Shown: positions 22,461 to 34,990, counted from the first letter of the stretch. The stretch is 64,000 nt of DNA from Cristatella mucedo (GCA_009760855.2 WPIO01000219.1:126001-190000), one strand, 5' to 3'. The notes: a model not told the origin generated them from the letters alone. Translations and numbers: made by a program.

Positions 22461-22787
22461 AAGCGGCAGGTCAAGCCTACTCCGCCGAGCCTTCGGCGTT
22501 ACAACTCTGAGCATATTGTACTCCAAAGGAAAGCGAGGTACTTCAAGGTTAAAGATTTTGGAATATTCAACATGCTGTGCTGTTTGAGTCACTTCTGGCA
22601 GCCCTGGAAATTGCCGCACCAGTTAAACCAAACGAATAATGACTGGTTACCCTTATGGGTGATAAGGCGATAATCTATGGCCATAGATCATGAGCTGCTT
22701 TAACTGAGAATCTGAATATTTAGCTTAGAAGTTCGATCCTTGATGTTAGCCAAATTTCTCCTGGTTAAAGATTAACAATAATAATGC
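22461..22787 (+). other. tRNA-like remnant region
   Basis: 'agttcgatccttg' near 22729 resembles a pol III B box, and 'gggtgataaggcg' upstream could be a decayed A box, suggesting an old SINE. Weak evidence. Confidence 0.25.
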
Positions 22788-24195
22788 ATATAATGCACAT
22801 GTATAGCACCCTCCAAGAACTTAATATAGTTTCAGGAACTTCACTTTCGTTGCAAAGATAAATTGAAGAATCACTCTAACTTCTTTGAATGCAGACATTG
22901 ATTACAGGACACTGATGGACAGGATGTGTTAATGTAATCTAGGGACAGGATTTCAGCGAAAATTCTGCCATTCTAGCGATGGGCTCCATGATTTTGCCTG
23001 TTTTTTTGACAAAAAAAGCTACACAAGAGCCCAGCTATATCGTCGCAAGTACCACGGGGTAAGGAACTAGCATGGGCTCTGTAAAGGATATGGTTGATCA
23101 TGGAAATCAGCATTTTTGGATTGCGAATCGGTGATTTAGCAATGTTTTTCAAGATGCTAAACTTTGAATATGCTAGAATCGATCGGTTCGTGTACAGTAG
23201 TGTTCGTATGGATGTCGATGAACAGTGAGTCTTGATCTGTGTATGTTTTTTCAATCTTGCCCTTAGTAGGCCCCAGCTAGTCTACTGTCGGCAGTAAACC
23301 ATAAGCCGTCTGGGTGAGCATGCTCAGTGTGCTGAGTCAGAGGTACAAACTCCTTGAGTATGACAATGAGTATCGTGATGTAGCAATCTCAGATGCCAGG
23401 TCGGAAGAGGCATTGAGCAGCTGAGGCGAAGTAGATTCGCTCCAACGGACAGAATCGATGGAAAGGTGTATGAGGTTTAGCGATTCGCAGGTGATTTATA
23501 ATGAAGAGGAGGGCATACATTAAAGACTGGATACGATATGCATGTGATCAGATACGTAGAATTCGGTAATAATGTGTGATCCTTGCATGCAGCTGTAGAA
23601 GAAGATGTGGTCAAGTATGTGACCTTGATGTGAGTAGGATAATGCACGTGCATGACAAGAGATAATGATTCAGTCAGGGCACGAAATTTGGAGATGAAGG
23701 TGTCGGATAAGCTGTCAAAATAAATGTTAAAATCGAATCACCCCTAACAACGAAAGAGAGATTTCTTGCACACAGAAATGAAATGGGTTCGGGAAATCGA
23801 GGCTGTAGGAGGATTGGTATGCAGAGGCGATATATTACTGCCATCATTAATAGCTTGTTGTTGTGTGACCTCAAAACAATAGATTCAAAAGACTGCTTCA
23901 AGGGAACTGCAAGCAGCTTGAAATTGAAGGACAAGCCTGTGATAATGGTGAATTCGCATTTCGTTTCGAAAATCTAGCAGCGTGAAATAAGAAGCCTGTA
24001 GAGGTTGCTTTGTTGATGGTCAGGCGATAAACCAATTTCAGCCAGATCTTGGTCAAGGCAAGTAGGTGGAGGTTCAAAAACAATATAACTCTCAATAATA
24101 GATGATTATTGCACATTAAGCATGGATTCCAAAGACAAGCCTTAATTTAGGCACGTGAAGGATTTGCACTTCTGATGATGATTACTAAATTAGAA
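22788..24195 (-). mobile_element. L2 LINE: endonuclease and linker joined to 3' tail, RT missing
   Basis: This is the only recognisable L2 endonuclease in the window. In minus translation: the domain start around 24190 (ACLWNPCLMCNNHLL, compare the usual NARS-NK pattern), LHLLALTKIWL (the catalytic TETW Glu is Lys here), FLFHAARFSKRNA, LLAVPLKQSFESIVLRS, MAVIYR, and FRALTESLSLVMHVHYPTHI. The post-endonuclease linker follows at ~23480-22970: SILAYSKFSILKNIAKSP, then SSLPRGTCDDIAGLLCSFF. Instead of the RT domain, the next recognisable part is the L2 3' end at 22788-22862. About 2 kb of RT is therefore deleted, or two insertions are fused. It is broken by several frameshifts. Confidence 0.8.
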
Positions 24196-24861
24196 AGATT
24201 CCAGGCAACGCTTAAAGGAGAACGTGCTGAGCGGTCCGAGAAAATGCTATGAATATCTTAAGAGCTGACTTGCAGCTCGCGGCGATTGGTGTTGAAAGTT
24301 TGTATTTAGGTGAGTTGGTTCAGAGCGCTCGTGACCTTCAGACTTAAAATCTGGGCGCAGCACAGCCCATGTTACATAGTGCCCGATTCCCGAGCATTCG
24401 GATTACTGGCACACGTAGACGGCTAGATTTGACGTCTACACATAACAACGCGGAAATGACAAACGATAACGAGGACCATTGAGGTATATGTGTGGTTGCG
24501 TCATGACAACTGTGCTGTCCAGCCCCAGCGACCTTAGCCCGCTCAATGGGTGATCAGTGCACAAGCACGTAACTCCTTAGCTGCAGGGCCCGATACGCTG
24601 ACTGGGTAGAGGGATTTGCTAACCGAACGTACAAGCTGTCCTTATCTTGTCCAAGATGTACCAACCTTCTTATCTGCTGCTCCGTGCCGCGAGCGGACGT
24701 TTTTTCCTTCAAAAGGGCATTCTATGAGGTAAAAGTCGCCCTCGACCACTGTTCGTAGGGATGGCCACCTACTATCCTATTACATCTTGCTGAAAGACTC
24801 TCGGCTTCATTTGCTACTAGCTCATGCTACCCTGCAATGCCTGTTATCTCTGGTTCACCGT
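24196..24861 (+). other. unassigned; tRNA-Leu-like remnant ~24305-24380
   Basis: 'gttggttcagagcgctcgtg' resembles an A-box region. 'cagacttaaaatctg' forms a 4-bp stem with a 7-nt loop holding TAA. A B box is poor, so this may be a SINE head or chance. Confidence 0.25.
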
Positions 24862-25935
24862 AATATCAATAATAAATTTGATAACAATCCCTCGGGGAAT
24901 TCAATCTATTTCTAGGCATTTTACATTTGCAGCAAAGGTAGTGTGATCGAATGGTTAGTGGCAGCTTTCTCAATCAACGACAACAATAACTTGGTCAGGG
25001 ATGACATGTACAAGGATAGCATGCAAGTACGGTTAGTGGCAGCATGCATTGTCGACAAGCACATAAAGGACAAATCACAGGGACCCATTTAATGCTGACA
25101 GAAAGAGGTGTTCTAGTTTCTTTTAAATGTGGTTCCAGTCAGGATATACCGTGACGCAACTCGGAAGGGAGTTTCAGGCTTTGGGAGCATACGAGCTAAA
25201 TGATGTCTCCAAAGGATTTGAGCTTTGTACGAGGTATGGGTAAATAATAAGATTCAGAAAAGCGGGTGGTATGGTGCTTTGTCTGGTGGGCAGTGGATCG
25301 GATCGGTATGCTGGAGCCAAAGAATGAAGAGACCTAAAAGTGAGCGACAAAGTCTTCAAGTCGATGCTTTGCTTGCCTGGGACCCGGTTAAGGTCGGCGA
25401 AGAGTGGTGAGACGTGGCGACTGCGTTGCTCACGACAGATAAGCCCAACTGCTGAGTTTTGCCCACAGCTGTAAGCACCTGATTGCACAGAATGCAGACC
25501 AGCAAGCAGTTAGTTGCAGAGGTTAAGACAAGATGTCACAAACGCATAGACTATTTTGGATAATAATAATAATAATAATAACGCACTTGATAAAGCGCCC
25601 TTGGAGAACTCAATCTCTTTCTATGTGCTTTAGATTTGCTGCAATCAGAAATGCAATTGAATGGTGAGTAATATCATGCTTTATAAACAAACAAAATGAA
25701 TGAGATGGTTAGGGGTGACATGCACAGGATTGGTTATCCCTGTCTAAGCAAGCCCGAATTATAGCAACGTTACGTAGCTGAAAGTAGGCAAACAAAACTT
25801 GACGCTGGTTGGGTCGTCTAATTAAAGGTCACTTGGGTTGGCACCTAGATTTCCTGCAGATTCAACAGAAGGTATGCTGGCAGAGCCGGTCGGTGTTGAG
25901 AGTTATCCTTTCCAATATGTGAATCGTACTTTTTT
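24862..25935 (-). mobile_element. decayed L2 family A copy, interrupted by another
   Basis: Reverse-complement L2: 3' hairpin at ~24885-24925, 3' UTR to 25100, C-terminal domain (ADLNRVPGKQSIDLKTLS in minus frame) to 25553, then continuing at 25729-25935 toward the segment after YADD. The gap 25560-25728 is a separate insertion. Many frameshifts. Confidence 0.85.
25560..25728 (-). mobile_element. short L2 family A insertion nested in an older copy
   Basis: A 169-bp 3'-end piece with (AAT)n tail, hairpin and 3' UTR ending at 'ggtgacatgcacaggat'. It splits the older copy between 'actattttgga' and 'tggttatccctg', where intact copies read 'aacttggacgtggtatcc'. Confidence 0.8.
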
Positions 25936-26740
25936 TCTCCATGACTTGTAATCTTGTGAGTGCCAAGTCGACTCTCACTCTTACATATTTGCCCCCATTG
26001 ATAATGCTACAAGCGAACGAATCATTACTCCTGCAACACCCATAGATAATGGAGTGCATATGACTTGTCACTTGGGTTAAGACTGCCACTGTGAAAACCA
26101 TAGAAATTATGGGCTGATACTCTGACTTTGAGCAACCTTTTTTCAGCTTCATGCTCATGATGTCGGCATTTCGAGTAGTGAGACAATTGAAAACTTTAGA
26201 TAGTTGCCCGACATGGGTCAATGTTTCTTCTACGATGAGCTATTCAGTTCTATGGCAATGCTTGCTCCCGTTAAGACTCTGGCTTTTTCCGAAACCGGGG
26301 GTATTTAGTCGGTCTATTGCGTTTTCTACCGTTGAAAGACATTTTCTCGTCTAGTTTTTGTCTACTCGGCAAGGTTCTTTGCCGAGAAACTGCACCCAAA
26401 CACTTTCTACCTACCGCAAAAAAATTGTGCTTCGGCAACGTTCAGTGTGAGGACACTGCTTTTATTTCACGCGACACTACTTCGCGATGGTGCAAAAACT
26501 TGCTAGTTTACTTCATCCTTTCATTACCTTGACGACGATTTGTTAGGGCATTTTTTAGTGACCGAAGGAAGCTTCAACCTATATGGATCTTAAGTGTCTT
26601 CGTGCCTAATTCTGGTATGGCTACATCCATTTGGCAACTCAGTAAATACAGTATCGGCATATAATATATCGGCACAGGCAGGTCGATACGATTTATAATG
26701 GCGTCGCCACTTAACCAGCCGGATTATCGTGACTATTCAT
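25936..26740. other. nothing recognised
   Basis: Short ORFs on both strands (for example 26221-25862 minus, 26151-26354 plus) have no recognisable domain. Confidence 0.35.
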
Positions 26741-26749
26741 AATACTATT

Positions 26750-27250
26750 AGCGATTATGCGATTATGCCGTAGTTTTGTAGCCGATGCCATATAAAAAGC
26801 CGGCGCTGCATATAGGATAGGTGGGCAGGCAAGATTCGAGACTCCGGCATGATTTGGCATGATTTGATGAGCTGATTTGAGCTCAAGGCCATAGAGGCCT
26901 TTGAGTACGCTATGCCAGCTTTTGTACGCCTGTAGTCGTCCACTGCTGTTATATAGAGTTCTGCATAATTGTTATGGTCTTTATACCTTAAGGTATGAGC
27001 GCTCTTCGTCGACGATGTGTTCCTGCTACTGCCGGCGTACCTGCATGCATGGGTGCAGTGCTTACAAGCCACTAGCCGTGCTACAAGGTTCAATCGTCGT
27101 CGGCGTTTTCATCGCCGGTCGGCTGAGACTAGCACCATTTCGGCTGCTTTGTTTGCGAGTTAGTTCCGATCGAACTTGGAGGCCGCAAATTAGGTTTGAA
27201 ACCTTGGGTTGCGGAATCGTTGGATAGTTGCTTAGGACACACAGCAGTCG
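26750..27250. repeat. unclassified repeat related to 20.6-20.8 kb
   Basis: Shares ordered short blocks with 20590-20830 as described there. It also holds 'catataaaaagccggcgctg' at ~26790, a possible TATA element. Family and boundaries unknown. Confidence 0.4.
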
Positions 27251-28429
27251 CTTTGTGTTGGTTTCCTTATATGTGGCTCAATTGGTGAACTTTAAAACTT
27301 AAAGATCGGGTTCTGTATTGGCTCGTTTAAGCTAAGAACCGATTACGATTTTAAGTCTTTAAATGATGAAGTAACTGACTACTATGTCGAATCCAGGAAG
27401 GCATGCAAATATTCTGATTAACTTTGGGGAATGTTGATGCTGTGTTTAGCCAACGTTAGGAAAATTGGTGGAGACTTTTGTTATGACCTTGAGCAAATTA
27501 AGAAAGTAAGTCCGTGGCATATAAATCACTAGGCGGTAATGCAGGTTGAGCAGCATTCAACAGCATGTAGGCTCACTTGTGTGGAGATTGTGGATTCTGT
27601 GAAGTTAGAACTACCCCCACGTCTAAGGCAAACGTTAGAAATATCTACCGAAATGTCACATAAAACCATCCTTCAGATAAGAATAACGCTGACACTGGTA
27701 CGTGACTGAAAATTGAGTGCATTAATGACGGCAGCAGGCTTGGACATGCTACGGCTAATCTGGAAGAATTAAAGTGCCACAGGGTAACCCAAGTAGAACC
27801 TAAATCTGTGTGTGTCGACATCGGGGACCCCGATATATTGCTTTAGAAGTGAGAGATTGTGATTTTACTAATAAACACAGAACTGGGTGCCGATAACGTG
27901 TAAGTGCATGGTAGCTTAGCCTAGATTGACGATTTTAGGTGCGAATTAGTCATTCTTCCAGAGCTTGTATTTGCCACTATGGAGCCTATTGCTGTCCTAA
28001 CTTGCTTCGAGATGGCTCTCGTTTAAACTGTTGAGGTTATGGACTACTGCTCTGACGCAGTAAGAGCTGTTGTCTCTGACTGGGAGCCTACTACAGATGA
28101 TGCCTGGACTACCACTAACATGACTGTAGCCAAGCCTGGCTACATGCCAGACGGGGAGCTCTGTTTTGGCTTTGTCGAGCGTTACTCTCTCAATTTCAAT
28201 CCACGTGCAGTCCCATCAAACCCGCCTTTCGAATCTTGTGTTTTTCAAGTTAGCCAAACAATAGGCAACCAATGATATCAGTTACCTCTCACCGGCCACT
28301 TACAGGGTCCTTTTAATTCTCAAATTCCTCATACCTCGTTATAATTATATGTGGAAGAAATCGATCTTTCCTCGTAATGTATAACTTTAGTATTCATTTG
28401 GAAAACTTTACTTGCATCTTAAGTGCCAC
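27251..28429 (+). other. unassigned; 78-codon ORF 28039-28275
   Basis: The ORF starts at ATG 28039 and ends TGA 28275. It reads MDYCSDAVRAVVSDWEP at the start and has three Cys residues. I recognise no family, and it could be an exon or retroelement scrap. Confidence 0.3.
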
Positions 28430-29602
28430 ATTTACTTGCATTATTGCTTACAGCTGTTACCAAACTCTGCAGCTAGGCTTGCCCTTCGTAAGCGTGGCAC
28501 TTGCCACATCAGAACACTTCTTGCTGACCTTCACGGGCTACCAGTCAAGCAGCAACGGATCGACTTCAAGGTTTTGTCGCTCACTTTTAGGTCCCTTCAT
28601 TATTTGGCTCCAGCCGACCTATCGGATGTAATCCCTCACCAGGTTAAGCATCGTGCCAGCTTTTCAAAATCCAACTGTTTTCCAATACAAACCTGAAAAG
28701 CTTTGGAGACCATGCATTTAGTTCGTACACTCTCCAAGCCTGGAATGCACTCCCGACTTCCATCACGGCATCCCCTGACTTGACCACATTAATAAAAAAT
28801 TGAAAACGCACATATTTATGAGAGTTTTAAGGGGGTCTCTGTGATTTGTCCTTTTATGCTTATGTAAAAGATACTGAGATGGATGGCGGTTAACCAACGG
28901 ATTCAGAGCAAGGTTCTTACCCTGACCCACAAGGCCCGCCACGGCTTGGCTCCTTCGTACCAAGCTGAGCTGCTGCATCAGTTTCAGCCTGTTCGCGCCC
29001 TCAGGTCATGTGTGGACAATAAATTAGCTGTCCCATTCCTCCGATTAAAGACTGTTGGCGACAGAAGCTTTAGCTCTGCAGATTTTAGACTGGTGAACTT
29101 CCTTTCACAATTTTTACGCAACGACAACTACTCTCCTACTGCTGACTAAGGCTCATCCTTTTCAGTGCTCCTGAGCTGCTACTTCTAAGCTACTCACTAC
29201 CTCAACTGCTCTCCTGACTCTGCTATGCTTCCCACTTTCTCTTTGTTGTGTGAGACGAAGTCTGTTGGCTACCGAATGCGTACTGAAAGCCACTTAGGCT
29301 GTGAGTGTGCTATACAATACTCTCCTGCGTAACACCCACATGGTCTGTATGAATTTGTGGAGTTACAGACGGAGATACATTACATTACATATATGGGTGC
29401 TGACACTTTTTCGTGCTGCTACTAACCACGCTTGCACACTGACCCTGTGCCTATCGACCCCAACCATGTTATTCATGTTTATCAAGCATGATACCACACA
29501 CCAATCGATCGTTTTTTATTTGCAGCTAATGTAAAGGACCTAGACAGATATTGAATTCTCCAAGTGAGCCCTACGAAGCATATTATTATTATTATCAATT
29601 AC
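28430..29602 (+). mobile_element. L2 family A copy split by a family B insertion
   Basis: Left part 28430-28865 has the C-terminal domain (VSLLP.. 'ctgcagctaggcttgccctt', then [20 protein letters not shown]) and the start of the 3' UTR. Right part 29390-29602 resumes exactly in that UTR ('gggtgctgacactttttcgtgctgc' region), then a decayed hairpin and (ATT)n. The intervening 524 bp is family B in the same orientation. Confidence 0.88.
28866..29389 (+). mobile_element. L2 family B 3' part nested in family A
   Basis: Starts in the C-terminal domain ([20 protein letters not shown]) with a 5' truncation and keeps [19 protein letters not shown]. It ends with the family B 3' UTR and 'gagatacattacattacata', which is the (ATTAC)n tail. 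It shows that family B moved after this family A copy was fixed. Confidence 0.88.
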
Positions 29603-30289
29603 TAGTTTTCTATTGTGACATATTTACATGACCTGTCTCGCTACAAGAATCACACACAAGATAACATTTGATTCTGAGCGTAAATGCTATCACTCCGCAG
29701 CATTGCCAATTTCTGCTAGTCGTAATACGTACGGATCTTTTTAGTCTACAGTGCCTGACATTCCCTACATCCACAATCGTCCGTGAATCGCGGAACTGCA
29801 AGACAAATGATACCGATGGCACCCGAATAGGAATATTTTCTTTATCCCTGCTGCTCAAGGCTCACTTCGACTTGTCATAATTGATGAAATGTTACCACAG
29901 AACACGAGCTTACCTGCTTAACTCGATTGCACCTCAAACTTAGAACACTAGGCGCCATCTCTCAGACATCCTACGGCTTACCGTAGGTACTAAACTAGCT
30001 AGCTCTGCAAAGCTCAAGCAGGAGAAAGTATACAAAACATCAGAACTGACTATCCATGGGTAGGCATACAAATACTACTGTCTATCGTGCCAGTAGATCC
30101 TAGATGATGCCAAGTCTGGATCTGTACAGATTTTGTTGAATCACAGATGAACCTTCCAGAAATGCTGATATCGACCATAGATTTTCGCCTTAAGCACTCC
30201 CGGGTTAGCTCCTCATCCGACTTATTGTTCATCCTACTTTGCGACTCATCCTACTGGTAATCTGACTGCTCGCTTTTCTAGATTGTTCG
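29603..30289. other. nothing recognised
   Basis: An AT-balanced stretch with overlapping short ORFs on both strands and no family signal. Confidence 0.35.
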
Positions 30290-32212
30290 TCGGCGTAGTA
30301 GACGAAATTAGAGAGTTTATCCGAAAGGTAGCAGCATCCCCTCTGGACTCCAGTCCCTTAATATCTACCCCTTATGACCCTTGCCTCGAGTTCATGCAGC
30401 ACCTCAACGTTTACATTTAAGTAATCCAAATGCGATCTACTCTTGAATATCATCTAGCAGTCTCGGAAGACTATACAACCTTTAGACCAAGTACCCACTA
30501 TTCAACTGCAGCAACACATAGGTCTGCTGCTGTCATGCATGCCGACATATTAAAATTTCCCTCAGCCCCAGATCGTGTTCCTGCATTTTTCCGAAAGGCT
30601 GTAGTTATGCTACTAAATATGAAAGCAGCACTAGACCAAAAGATCTTTCGTAGCTCGCACCTGGACTTCATTCTACCGTTCCGCCTAAGTCACTTTAATG
30701 AATTGCCGTAGATCTGCCTAACTCGTACATCAAAACTTCAACCGTACCAAGTAAGTTTCCATGTGTTTTTATAGGTTCTTGCTCTACCGAGTCAGCCTTG
30801 CTTCTGGGGTATAACGACCATACCAGAAAATGCAGACTTAGGTAAAGCTTCTCTGCTTGTTTTGCTTAATCTATGGCAGCGATGGAAGCTATAGATCAAG
30901 AAGTCTGTCTCGAGCGCTGATCACATCGTTGGGCATGGCTTCCACTGCAGTGCAATGGTTCACATCCTATCTCAGTAGAAGACTATAGGGTATTGAGAGC
31001 AGACGAAGGTCACCCAAAGAATCACTGTAGGAACCAGCACCTCGAGGCTCTGTGCTTAGCCTGCCCCTTTTTATAGTATATACTCTTCTCGTTGGTGATG
31101 CGATCGCCAAGCACAATTTAGGCTTTCACTTCTATGAAGATGACAGTAGTACATTGGCTTTGATCCCTCTTAGGCCTCCAGTGAGTGGATTTCTCTCAAT
31201 TCCGTCTCTACATAAAGTGCTGAGATTCGATCCTGGATAGCAGCAAACTTTCTCAAATAAATAAAGACAAAATAAACGTCCTAGCCACGGCTACACAAAG
31301 TGCGACTCAGAAATTTTAAAGTTTAACTCTCATCGGCTCAGCCAGAATATCTCCTGTTGCATCTTAATAAAATGTAGGTGACCCTTTCCAAAGTGACATT
31401 GACCATATGACCATACCAGCGTTACCGTTTAGTGTGCCTTATCCCAGCTAAATAAAAATGCTAACATTTGAGTTATCTTAGACAGGAATACCAAATCCCA
31501 ACTACTTCTATGCATTTGTGATCACCTGTCTCGTCGTATGTAACTAATTTCCCACTGGTTAACTCGCCTGTGCAATTACCCACTACGATTCTGCAAAAAA
31601 CAGCTGCTGCTCGCTTGTCGATCCTAATTATTGCAGTCGAACGATTACGCAACTTCTCTCTAACCTGCAGTAGCTTCCAACAGAGAAGCGTATCGAATTC
31701 AAGGTTCTGCCACTCACCATTAGGTCCCTTCATTCTCCGGCTCCAGCCTAACTATAAGGACTACTCCCTTCCATGCTAGGTGTCATTCCATTCGCTTTTC
31801 TAACACAAATCGCTTGGCCTCACCTCATCTGAACTTCAAAGGCTTTGCAGACTGCCTGTAATTCGTGTGCTTCCAATGCTTGGAACTTACTTCCGGCTGA
31901 CGTCGAGACGTCTTGTGACTTGATTAAAATTAAAAAGAAGCAAAAACGTACCTTTTCAGCAGTGAATTTAGTGAGTTTCGTGATTAGCTTTTGTATGCTT
32001 GTGAATGCAAACGCTGTACATGCTAAAACTAACAATATCTTAAATGTCGACATGGTGCATTTAACAACCACGTGTTAACTATATTATGCTTATTGGAATT
32101 ATGCATATTATGACTAATCGTTTGATTATTCTTCCATTGCAGCATATGTTAACTGGGAGGTTAAGTTCTCTGAAGGCGCTATGAAATAAATTACAATTAT
32201 TATTATTAAGTT
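30290..32212 (+). mobile_element. old L2 LINE copy, pre-RT linker to 3' tail
   Basis: A heavily decayed but long copy. A linker-like EIREFIRKVAASPLDSSPL lies at ~30307. The fingers start is at ~30590 (FFRKAVVMLLNMKAALDQK, compare [17 protein letters not shown]). Motif A is near 30870, the catalytic box is decayed to FHFYEDDS at ~31125, and SRFCHSPLGPF-frame pieces follow. The 3' end 'ggttaagttctctgaaggcgc' at ~32160 is followed by (ATT)n. Stops and frameshifts occur throughout. It resembles neither family closely enough to be a recent copy. Confidence 0.85.
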
Positions 32213-33073
32213 ACTGAAATTGCCATGCAAAGGTTATATTGTTTTGAGTATTAACAGTATTAAGTAGGTTGCGATTTATATGAGACAAGATTTCACAGAT
32301 GCATCGACCAGTTTGACTGTACTAGCGTTGGATAATATTGTGTTAAAGAGACTTGATTAATATCAAGGGGAGTACTATGTCCTTGACCTCTTTGAACATT
32401 GGCGTCATGTCACAGCTTGTTCCCTAAAGATAGCATAAGGCTTTAGTCAGTCACACAGGTTCACAGCCATACTGCAGGTTTAGTAGTTTGTGACCTGGTC
32501 TTGACAGTTGGCATGGTCTACGAGTGGGCTGGTTCCTAATCTCGCTGCTCAGCGTTTCCAGATCCATGGTAGCAGATGGTGATAGCTTGTTGTTCACCGT
32601 TTAGTCAATTGCCGGAGGAGCCGATTTGGGTACCATTTAAAAAATCCTGGGCAAAGCATGGGTAGCCTCTGAACGATACTTTGCTTGGGCTGCTTGCAGT
32701 GCGTCGCCACTGATATTCTGAAGTGAACGGTGTTCTTCATTAGTCAGCAGTTACAGTTCTTTATAGCGAAACATATAGCTACAACATACAAATAATGCCA
32801 TACCCCTACATATCTAATAATAAAGGAAACGGCTTTGATGTTTCGTTTAGCGACGCTTGGACCTCGCCAGTTAGATTATAGCTTGGCACTGACAACAGTT
32901 GATTTTCGCCAGTTCTGTAGCAACACTGTATCTAGCTTTTGAAAAAGCACATATTGAACTGCCCTGATTTGGTTACTCTTTTTTAAGACTCCTAGTGATT
33001 TTAATGTTGTTGCCACTGTGTCATACACAAGTTGGATACGATTCTGTGCCGTCACTGCTAGCCATAATGGCGG
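32213..33073. other. nothing recognised
   Basis: Possibly part of the degraded Gypsy element lying to the right on the minus strand (its 3' end would be here), but no LTR could be identified. Confidence 0.35.
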
Positions 33074-33222
33074 ATAAAAAATATAAATATAATTCATTTA
33101 TATTACGTCCCAAGAGAACTTAATTTCTATTCAGGCGCTTCACATATGCCTCGGGGCTCGAGCCCTCGACCAAGGTCTGACCTTGGTCGAGGCGAGTACC
33201 TTAACCGCTAGACCAAAGCAGC
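33074..33222 (-). repeat. SINE family 2, copy 2
   Basis: Same structure as the copy at 21.9 kb: reverse-complement A box 'tggtctagcggttaaggt', B box 'gggctcgagcccc', and a 'gcgcctgaatagaaattaag' hairpin with its arm, then an AT-rich tail. The centre of the tRNA region has become a 'gaccaaggtc...gaccttggtc' inverted duplication. Confidence 0.9.
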
Positions 33223-33479
33223 TGGGCTGTCCGGGTGATGCAGTCTCATCAAAGCAACATTACAAGGGATTCGAAGTGTGCTGAGCCAAACTTTCGTTCG
33301 CACGAGCCGACTCAGCCGTTGCGTTTCTCGAGGTGTTATATCCAAAGCATATATAGCGATCACGTGAATCTTAATGCTACTCGTATGGACACTCATGTAG
33401 TCGGAGCAGGGAGCCAATACTTCGATTGCAATGCTCAACACTTCAATGATCAACAATGATCAACATCCATTATTGGCTG

Positions 33480-34990
33480 GATGGGCGATGCTTGAGCGTA
33501 CGTTTCCATGCGAAGCATTCTGCATACTCGAATCAAACTCGGCACCTTGGTTGCTGCGAAGGCTGTTCGGGATGCCATAGACGATCACTGTGCTGTGGAT
33601 GAATGCTTTTGTAACTGTCTTGATAAGCTCGTTTGGTAGAGCGACAGCTACAATGTACTTTGAAAATAGCCATAGACGATCGGAAGATGTTAATTGCTGG
33701 CTGAAGTTTCCAGACGGTTTAACTTACAGTCAACCCGAACAAACTCAAACGGCTTATTTGGTGTAGGTGTCTGACCAAGTCAAGACTTTTTTCGAGCTGG
33801 TATTCGGCACTCTTGAAAAGTCTCACACCACCTAAAAGTCTAACTCATCTAACTTAATGGACCTGTGTCATTTACGGCCAGCGGTTCATGCTGCGTTCTT
33901 CTTACGAAGTATCCACTTGTTTGCCTCATAGTCAGGGGACAAGTGAACAGAGTGCCCAACAAGAAGGGTCCGTACACTCTCAGCTCCTGCACTACTGTAT
34001 TGCAAGGCTTTGCAGCTCAATGCCCGAGTATTTCGTCTCTGTGACCTTCACCCTTACCCCCATTTAAATACCGAGGGCTAGTGCTCACCCCTCTAATCGA
34101 ACTGCTCCAGGAAAATGTCAACTGCCACTGGGGAAGCATCGCAATTGGCGACGAAGGAAATCTATATTTCAGAGCTGCAGCGCCACATAGTCGTTAAATG
34201 GCAATTTTTTTATTCATCTGTAAGTCGCTGCACATTCTCACATTCTAGCAAAATTTAAAATTCTTCAGTCAGTCACAGGTTACTTAAGCAATATGTGCAT
34301 ATCTCGGGAATAACATGAGATAAAAGCGTATTATTTTCACCAAGCTTGACAGTTCGTTAGCATCCTTAAGAACCCGCTAGTCGTAGATGACTGACACTTT
34401 CTGTGGCACTCTTCTAATCCTTCAGGCAGACACGACGTGTAGCAGGAAAGCGATGTCCTTTGAGCAAAGCGGAACTGTTTACCGGATATTTTAAACCAGC
34501 ATGACCTGAGCAGAATTAGACATCTATCTAGGCCAGCCAGCGGTCTTTCCAAGTCTTGCAAATGTATACGAAGACAGCGAGGTATTTCAGGACATTTCGG
34601 TCAAGCATATGAATGAGGTTGTTTAGTGCATGTAGAAATTCCCGAGGTACTTTCAATTCAGAGTGGCATAAAACATTAGCCGAGGCCATAGGGTGATCTT
34701 TTTAGGCAATCTGCTTCGGCAACCTCAATTTGATGGTAACCTGATGCCGAATCAATGCTGCTATATAACTTGGCTTTGCGAAGGGCCCCGGGGCTCTTTC
34801 AGATTGGGCAATAGACAGCTGTCCTTTCCAGTGAACTCACTGAGCTTACAATAATAGAAAAAAATCCAAATTCACCCAACGACTTTATCATGATCACTAA
34901 AGACGATGCCAATTGACTGGTGAATCGTTCGTTAGTGCCGTCTCCTTGCATTTAAACGAGTTTCTTCTTAAATGGGTTATGTATACCAAG
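33480..34990 (-). pseudogene. Ty3/Gypsy-type pol remnant (RT, RNase H, integrase)
   Basis: Minus-strand frames, with shifts, give in the usual Gypsy order: RT start (SSLVIMIKSLGEF, ~34900), a KLSEFTGKDSCLLPNL block, SIDSASGYHQIE (motif A, ~34727-34765), then the catalytic-box region AVFVYICKTWKDRW (~34540-34590), where the expected Y-x-D-D is lost. Next comes ISGKQFRFAQRTSLS. The RNase H start is FVANCDASPVAVD (~34125-34165). Integrase core pieces are LFSKYIVAVALPNE and VYGIPNSLRSNQGAEF (~33570-33700), where the second catalytic Asp (usually SDQG) is Asn. The distance from RNase H to integrase is too short, so the zinc-binding part is deleted. No gag, protease or LTR was recognised. Dead element. 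Confidence 0.8.
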
